Shown: positions 31,029 through 35,298 of the stretch, piece by piece | How positions within the stretch are numbered: position 1 is the stretch's first letter | How the letters are laid out: every line of letters begins with the position of its first letter | Source of the DNA: Planctomycetota bacterium | Lineage (GTDB): Bacteria; Planctomycetota; J058 | Assembly: GCA_019636275.1 (NCBI GenBank) | Contig: JAHBXY010000098.1 | Span: 1 to 35,298 of the forward strand | Direction of reading: 5' to 3' | Length of the DNA stretch: 35,298 bases | Position numbers and translations under genes: made by a program | Notes under the pieces: model-generated | What the model saw: only the letters and a program-made list of their open reading frames with translations | The model's database searches: none | Told to the model about the DNA's origin: nothing

Positions 31029-32233
31029 GGCTCGGGGTCACGTCGCTCGCCGGCTGCCTCGCGCTCGCCTCCTGCGTCTCGCCGGTCGTGCTCGACGACG
31101 CGGTCCTGGCCTACGACCGCGCGCTGTCTCGGGTCCGTTCCGAGGTCCTGCTCCTGAACGTCGCGCGCGCCCGCGCGGGGCTGCCCCTCAACGCCACGGA
31201 GGTGACCGCGCTCACGGCGGCCTTCGAGTTCGCGGCCGAGGCGGAGGTGGGCGGCGGCGTGGCGCCGATCGGCGGCGCCGCCGGGCCGACCGGCCAGCTC
31301 ACGCTCGGCCTGACCACGCGCGCGCTCGAGGCGCCCACGCTCTCGATCGTCCCCCTCCAGGGCGAGGCCTTCACGCGGCGGCTGCTCGCCCCGATCACGG
31401 GCACGACCCTCGAGTTCCTCCACCACCGGGGCGTGGGCGTCGGCCTCCTGCTGCGCCTGCTCGGCCAGGCCGCCGTCGTCGAGGGCCCCGCGGGTCAGCG
31501 CGTGTTCCACCGGAACGACCCCGACCGCGGCGAGGAGTTCGACGAGTTCCGCCGCCGAGTGCACCACCTCGGCGCGCTCGCCGCCGCGGGCCAGCTCCAG
31601 GTCGGCTCGATCAACCGCCGCGAGGAGCTCCGCCCGGGCCCCGAGGCCGGGCTCGAGGCCGTCCTGGGCGCCCTGGACCGCGGCTTCCACCTGACGAGCG
31701 ACGAGCGAGGGCCGCTCCTCACCCGCCACGTGGCGGGGCGCATCCTGATCTCGAACTACGACCCCGACCTGAGGTCCGAGGCAGACCGGCGAGCGCTCCA
31801 GGCGCGCGCGCTGGCGTATCCGGAGAGCTTCGTCCTCGTCGACGTCGAGGCCGGCGGACCGGGGGGTGCGTTCCCCTTTCGCGGCTGGATCAAGCTGCGC
31901 AGCTTCTACGAGGTCCTCGCGTTCGTGGCGCGCGGGGTCGATCCGGCGTGGGAGCGCCACGTGGCGCCGCACCCCGCGACGCTCCTCGGCCGACCCGAGC
32001 CCGCGCGGACGCTCGTCGTCAGCGAGGCGACGACCAGGCCCGACGTGGCGACGGTGGCGGTCGAGCTCCACGGCCGCTGGTACTGGATCGCGCCTGCCAT
32101 GCCGGGGCCTGGCGCCATGGACGACTGGAACCTGCGCGCCTTCCAGGTGCTCACGGACCTGTACCACCTCACGACCCGAACGGCCGGGGCCGCGCCGCCC
32201 GTCGTCGTGCCCGTGGGCCCTCGGGGAGGGTGA
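31025..32233 (+). CDS. Conserved lipoprotein of unknown function
   Basis: Protein of 402 residues. The signal peptide ends in the lipobox LASC with Cys17, so it should be lipid-anchored in the outer or inner membrane. The mature part opens DDAVLAYDRALSRVRSEVLL then NVARARAGLPLN, a conserved pattern of an uncharacterised family that also has PLQGEAFTRRLL about 110 residues in. Near the C terminus HGRWYWIAPAM and FQVLTDLYHLTT are visible. It overlaps the MFS exporter by ATGA (31025-31028). The location suggests it is co-produced with the exporter; a periplasmic or outer-membrane partner role is inference. The following 127 bp to the SDR gene stop contain only the short repeat GGACGCAGAG. Confidence 0.85.
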   Translation: MRLGVTSLAGCLALASCVSPVVLDDAVLAYDRALSRVRSEVLLLNVARARAGLPLNATEVTALTAAFEFAAEAEVGGGVAPIGGAAGPTGQLTLGLTTRALEAPTLSIVPLQGEAFTRRLLAPITGTTLEFLHHRGVGVGLLLRLLGQAAVVEGPAGQRVFHRNDPDRGEEFDEFRRRVHHLGALAAAGQLQVGSINRREELRPGPEAGLEAVLGALDRGFHLTSDERGPLLTRHVAGRILISNYDPDLRSEADRRALQARALAYPESFVLVDVEAGGPGGAFPFRGWIKLRSFYEVLAFVARGVDPAWERHVAPHPATLLGRPEPARTLVVSEATTRPDVATVAVELHGRWYWIAPAMPGPGAMDDWNLRAFQVLTDLYHLTTRTAGAAPPVVVPVGPRGG

Positions 32234-32360
32234 CACCCTCGCGCACAGCACCACGCCTCGGCCACCCATGGGACGCAGAGAGCGCGGAGGGGACGCAGAG
32301 GTCGACCCGAAGGAGGCCTGCCAGGAGTCGACCACACCGACGCACCGCGCCTGAGCGCGA

Positions 32361-33425
32361 TCACCCCCGCTCGCCCCCGGCCGCCGGCGCCGGCCCGATG
32401 CCGGGTCCGAGCCCGCGTAGGCCCAGGCGCTCGGCCAGGCGCGCCGCCTGCTCGCGCCGCGCGGGCTCCTGGTGGACCTGGCAGTAGCGCGACCACACGA
32501 GGAAGCGGCCCATCTCGTCGAGCGGCCCGTCCCCGCGCGCGAGCTCGTCGACGTGCGCGTCGAAGGCCTGGCAGAAGCGGGGGCGGCGCCCGTCGACGTC
32601 GGTGAAGCCGTACTCCTCGGCGAGGTCCGCGGCGAAGAGCGTGAGCCCCGCCTTGGCCCGCACGTCGGGGTCGGCGGCCAGCGCGGCGACGGCGCGGCCG
32701 ACGAAGCGCGGCGTCTCGGACTCGGCGAAGAAGGGGTCGGTGGCGATCGCGTCGCGCCAGCTCGCCTCCGTGACGCCGAAGTGGTCGAGGACCGCCTCGG
32801 AGCGCAGGAAGCCCGGCGTGACGGTCAGCGCCGTGACGCCCGTCCGCGCCAGCTCCATGGCCATCCCGTAGCCGAAGCGGGAGACGGCGCTCTTCACCAG
32901 GTCGTAGAGGACCTGGCCGCGGTAGCCCGGGTGGTGGCCGTCGGTGACCTCGACGATCAGCCCGCGGTCGCGCTCGATCATGAGCGGGGCGAGGTGGCGG
33001 GCCGTGATGACGTGCGTGAGCACGGCCTGCTCGACGAGCGCCCGCGCGTTGGCGAGGTCGAGCTGCCAGAAGCGCTGGGTCCACTCGATCCAGCGGTCGC
33101 CGCCCCAGATGTCGTTGACGAGGACGTCGAGCCGCCCGGCCTCGTCGCGCACGCGCGCCGCGAGCGCCGCCACCTCCTCCTCGCGCGCGTGATCGACCCG
33201 CAGGGCGACGGCGCGCCCGCCCTCCGCGGCGATCAGCTCGGCCGTCTCGTCGATCGTCTCGGGCCGGCCGGGCGTCGCGGGCGGCGCGCCGCGGCCGCTG
33301 CGGCCGGTGCAGAAGACGAGCGCCCCGGCCGCCCCCAGGGCGCGCGCGATCCCGCGCCCGGCGCCCCGCGTCGCGCCGGCGACCAGCGCCACCTGTCCCG
33401 CGAGCGGCCGCGCCGCCTCCGTCAT
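32361..33425 (-). CDS. Short-chain dehydrogenase/reductase (SDR) family oxidoreductase
   Basis: Classical-type SDR of 354 residues, longer than the usual 250 because of a C-terminal extension of about 90 residues (DVDGRRPRFCQAFDAHVDEL to the end). The Rossmann signature GATRGAGRGIA (17-27) binds NAD(P), with CTGRS (39-43) following strand 2. The active site has YDLVK (Tyr174, Lys178). The usual Ser is replaced by Thr161 in VEVTDG, as in some functional SDRs. This subgroup (VALVAGATRGAGRGIA with a CTGRS motif) is common in actinobacteria and planctomycetes; its substrate is unknown. The ATG at 33425 was chosen because PLAGQVALVAG follows; an upstream in-frame start at 33566 would add a low-complexity stretch. 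Divergent from the alpha/beta hydrolase. Confidence 0.92.
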   Translation of the reverse strand: MTEAARPLAGQVALVAGATRGAGRGIARALGAAGALVFCTGRSGRGAPPATPGRPETIDETAELIAAEGGRAVALRVDHAREEEVAALAARVRDEAGRLDVLVNDIWGGDRWIEWTQRFWQLDLANARALVEQAVLTHVITARHLAPLMIERDRGLIVEVTDGHHPGYRGQVLYDLVKSAVSRFGYGMAMELARTGVTALTVTPGFLRSEAVLDHFGVTEASWRDAIATDPFFAESETPRFVGRAVAALAADPDVRAKAGLTLFAADLAEEYGFTDVDGRRPRFCQAFDAHVDELARGDGPLDEMGRFLVWSRYCQVHQEPARREQAARLAERLGLRGLGPGIGPAPAAGGERG

Positions 33426-33534
33426 CGGCTCCCCCCCCCACGGACCGGCGGACTTCCGGCCCCGCCACCCTGGCGCGGCCTCGTCGTCCATGCCACACCG
33501 ATGCTGAAGACCGACGACGAAGCGGTGAGGAGCG

Positions 33535-34455
33535 GTGAGCGCCCACGTCCTGGCCCGTGACGGCACGCCGATCGCCTACCTCGACCGCCCCGTCGACCGC
33601 TCCGTCGACCGGGCGCACCGCGGGGCGGGCGCGACGCCGCTCGTGTTCACGAGCGGCTACACCGCCTCCGACTTCTACTGGCGCCACCTCCTGGCGCGCC
33701 TCGACGGCCGGGCGCGGCTGATCACCTGGGACCTCAAGGGCCACGGGCGCTCGGGGCCGGCGAACGACCCGGGCGCGGTCGGGGTGGCCGACTCGGTCGA
33801 CGACCTGCGGCGCGTCCTCGACGCCTGCGGGGTCGAGCGCGCCGTGCTCGTGGCCTTCTCGCTCGGCTGCCAGGTGATCCTCGAGGCCTGGCGGACGATC
33901 CCGGAGCGGATCGCCGGGCTGGTGCCGATCCTGGGCACGTTCGAGCGCCCGTTCGACCACCTCCTCCACCCGCGCCTGGGCCCGACGCTGTTCCGCGCGT
34001 TCGCCCGCGTGGGGCCGCGGGTGGCCCGCGTGGCCCTGCGCGCGGGCTGGCTGCAGGGCGCCCTGCCCGGGTCGTTCCGGGTCTCGCAGCGCCTGGGGCT
34101 GATCGGCCCGCGCGTGGCGCGGGCCGACATGGCCCCGTTCTTCGCGCACATGCGGCGGATCCACGGCCCGACGTGGGCGCGCATGGGGATCGCCGCGCAG
34201 GCGCACAGCGCGCGCGACCTCCTGCCGACGATCACGGCGCCGACGCTCGTCGTGGCCGGCGGGCGCGACACGTTCACGCCGTGGCACCTGAGCGAGCACA
34301 TGGCCCGGACGATCCCCGGGGCGGAGCTCGCCTACCTGCCCGACGCCACGCACACGGGCCTGCTCGAGTTCCCCGAGGAGATCGGCGCGGCGCTCGACGC
34401 GTTCCTCGCCGCGCGCGGCCTCCTGGGCGGCGACGCGGCGCGGGCGGCCGCGTGA
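33535..34455 (+). CDS. Alpha/beta hydrolase
   Basis: Alpha/beta-hydrolase-fold protein of 306 residues, probably cytosolic. The nucleophile elbow is VAFSLGCQ (Ser109). The oxyanion region is PLVFTSGYTASDFYW, a common lipase/esterase pattern is WDLKGHGRS, and the acid and base are Asp in VAGGRDTFTP and His in PDATHTGLLE. The substrate cannot be assigned; the general type is close to the 3-oxoadipate enol-lactonase and lipase-like group. The GTG at 33535 is preceded by GTGAGGAG. Its stop overlaps the next GTG (GTGA, 34452-34455), so it is coupled to the Ser/Thr kinase, an unusual pairing that may mean the kinase acts on this gene's product or pathway (inference). Confidence 0.92.
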   Translation: MSAHVLARDGTPIAYLDRPVDRSVDRAHRGAGATPLVFTSGYTASDFYWRHLLARLDGRARLITWDLKGHGRSGPANDPGAVGVADSVDDLRRVLDACGVERAVLVAFSLGCQVILEAWRTIPERIAGLVPILGTFERPFDHLLHPRLGPTLFRAFARVGPRVARVALRAGWLQGALPGSFRVSQRLGLIGPRVARADMAPFFAHMRRIHGPTWARMGIAAQAHSARDLLPTITAPTLVVAGGRDTFTPWHLSEHMARTIPGAELAYLPDATHTGLLEFPEEIGAALDAFLAARGLLGGDAARAAA

Positions 34456-35298
34456 CCGCGCCGGCCCAGGTCGGCGCGTGGGTGCTCGAGCGCGAGCTGG
34501 GGCGCGGCGGGTTCGGCGCCGTCTACCGCGCCCGCCACGCCGTCCACGGCACGCCGGCGGCGCTCAAGCTGCTCCTGGGCGGCGTCGACCCCGACGAGGT
34601 CCTGCGCGTCGAGCGCGAGGCGCAGGCCCTGGCGCGCCTGCGCCACCCGGGCGTCGTGCGCCTGCTCGACCACGGGCGCCACCCGCGCGGGTGGTTCCTC
34701 GTCATGGAGCTGGTCGAGGGCGAATCGCTCCACGAGCGGGTGCGGCGCGGCGGGCCGCTCCCGGCGGCCGTCGCCGCGCAGCTCGTCGAGCGCCTCGCGC
34801 GCGCCTGCGCCCACGTGCACGCGGCGGGGCTCGTGCACCGCGACATCAAGCCCGAGAACGTGATCGTCGACGCGGGCGGCCTGCCCAGGCTGATCGACTT
34901 CGGCCTGGTCCGGCCGCTCGACCCGGCGACCCCGGCGCTCACGGCGACGGGCGTGCTCGTCGGCACGCCTGCGTTCATGGCGCCCGAGCAGGTCACGGGC
35001 GGCGGGCGGGCGGCCGACGCGCGCGCCGACGTCTACGGCCTCGGCGGCGCCCTCTACTTCGCCCTCACGGGCGAGGCGCCCTTCCGCGGGACGAACCCCG
35101 TCACGGTGCTCACGGCGCTCCTGCACCAGGAGCCCGACCCGCCGGCCGCCCTCGTCCGGTCGGTCCCGCGGGCGATCAGCGACGTGTGCATGCGCGCGCT
35201 GGCCAAGGCGCCGGACGCGCGCTTCGCGACCTCGGCGGCGATGGCCGATGCGCTCGCCGACGCGGCCGGGGCGCCGCGCCCCCCGTCGGGCAGGGAGC
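34452..35298 (+). CDS. Serine/threonine protein kinase, 3'-partial
   Basis: The first 282 residues of a PknB-like kinase that continues past the window. They show the P loop LGRGGFGAVY (17-26), Lys39 in AALK, HRDIKPEN (129-136), DFG at 149-151, APE at 177-179 and DVYGLGGALYFALTG. All catalytic residues are present, so it should be active. The kinase fold is complete by about residue 270 (LAKAPDARFATSAAMADAL); a linker (GAPRPPSG) follows and probably leads to a membrane helix or TPR region. The GTG at 34452 overlaps the hydrolase stop by 4 nt. It is a different sequence from the kinase at 9236-11215 and not a duplicate. Confidence 0.95.
   Translation, partial: MTAPAQVGAWVLERELGRGGFGAVYRARHAVHGTPAALKLLLGGVDPDEVLRVEREAQALARLRHPGVVRLLDHGRHPRGWFLVMELVEGESLHERVRRGGPLPAAVAAQLVERLARACAHVHAAGLVHRDIKPENVIVDAGGLPRLIDFGLVRPLDPATPALTATGVLVGTPAFMAPEQVTGGGRAADARADVYGLGGALYFALTGEAPFRGTNPVTVLTALLHQEPDPPAALVRSVPRAISDVCMRALAKAPDARFATSAAMADALADAAGAPRPPSGRE

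Noticed and set aside
1..35298. CRISPR arrays, rRNA genes or a replication origin
   Set aside because: No regularly spaced repeats, no rRNA-like sequence and no DnaA-box cluster were seen.

Overview
The window is very GC-rich backbone DNA (for example 49 of 60 bases are G or C at 3301-3360, counted by hand) broken by a lower-GC accessory block at about 16.3-24.25 kb (31 of 60 at 21001-21060). The gene content points to a high-GC member of Planctomycetota, with Myxococcota as the alternative. The signs are an FHA-GAF-class III cyclase, Ser/Thr kinases with TPR-like tails, a double zinc-ribbon membrane protein, NtrB/NtrC-like and XylR-like sigma-54 regulation, and immunity-like genes. This assignment is inference; there is no rRNA in the window.

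Region by region: (1) 1-4400 (+): the 3' part of an RND efflux adaptor, carrying one frameshift, then a complete RND permease. (2) 4407-7282 (-): a membrane histidine kinase and its sigma-54 response regulator, overlapping by 4 nt. (3) 7877-13299 (-): an FHA-GAF-cyclase coupled to a Ser/Thr kinase whose TPR-like tail is broken by a cluster of frame changes at about 9.09-9.61 kb. (4) 13546-14175 (+): a zinc-ribbon membrane protein. (5) 14285-15249 (-): queC overlapping a double CDGSH iron-sulfur protein. (6) 15354-16130 (+): a PlsC-type acyltransferase, then a hairpin and tRNA-Leu(CAG). (7) 16.3-24.25 kb: the accessory block. (8) 24297-26694: a pirin and a convergent XylR/DmpR-type sigma-54 activator. 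(9) 26820-32233 (+): an isochorismatase-fold hydrolase, a YtcJ-like amidohydrolase, an MFS exporter and a lipoprotein in a tight array. (10) 32361-35298: an SDR oxidoreductase (-), then an alpha/beta hydrolase coupled to a second Ser/Thr kinase that runs off the window.

The accessory block is the most unusual part. It holds two degraded polymorphic-toxin C-terminal modules, at about 18.59-19.1 kb and 20.33-20.89 kb. Both share one pre-toxin junction, reconstructed as HTYFVAAREGAPA followed by VH(D/N)A, and each is followed by a probable immunity gene: a SitI6-like CXXCG protein at 19037 and an Imm26-like protein at 20925. Each junction has lost one base, at a different place. Between the modules lies a tyrosine recombinase remnant whose catalytic Tyr codon has become TAA; its reading frame overlaps the secretion-signal ORF of module 2 by ATGA. 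Three minus-strand genes (ending at 18379, 22138 and 23448) all stop inside copies of one dispersed repeat, which gives them the same tail, GPD(H/R)G-stop. A fourth copy lies by an Ig-like gene remnant, and an inverted copy sits 5' of one of them, as in a MITE. An Rpn-family nuclease gene and several gene fragments complete the block.

Junctions reading GTGA or ATGA, where the stop of one gene overlaps the start of the next, occur five times among backbone genes and suggest translational coupling. Several genes carry frame changes. The sequence alone cannot separate assembly errors from real decay.
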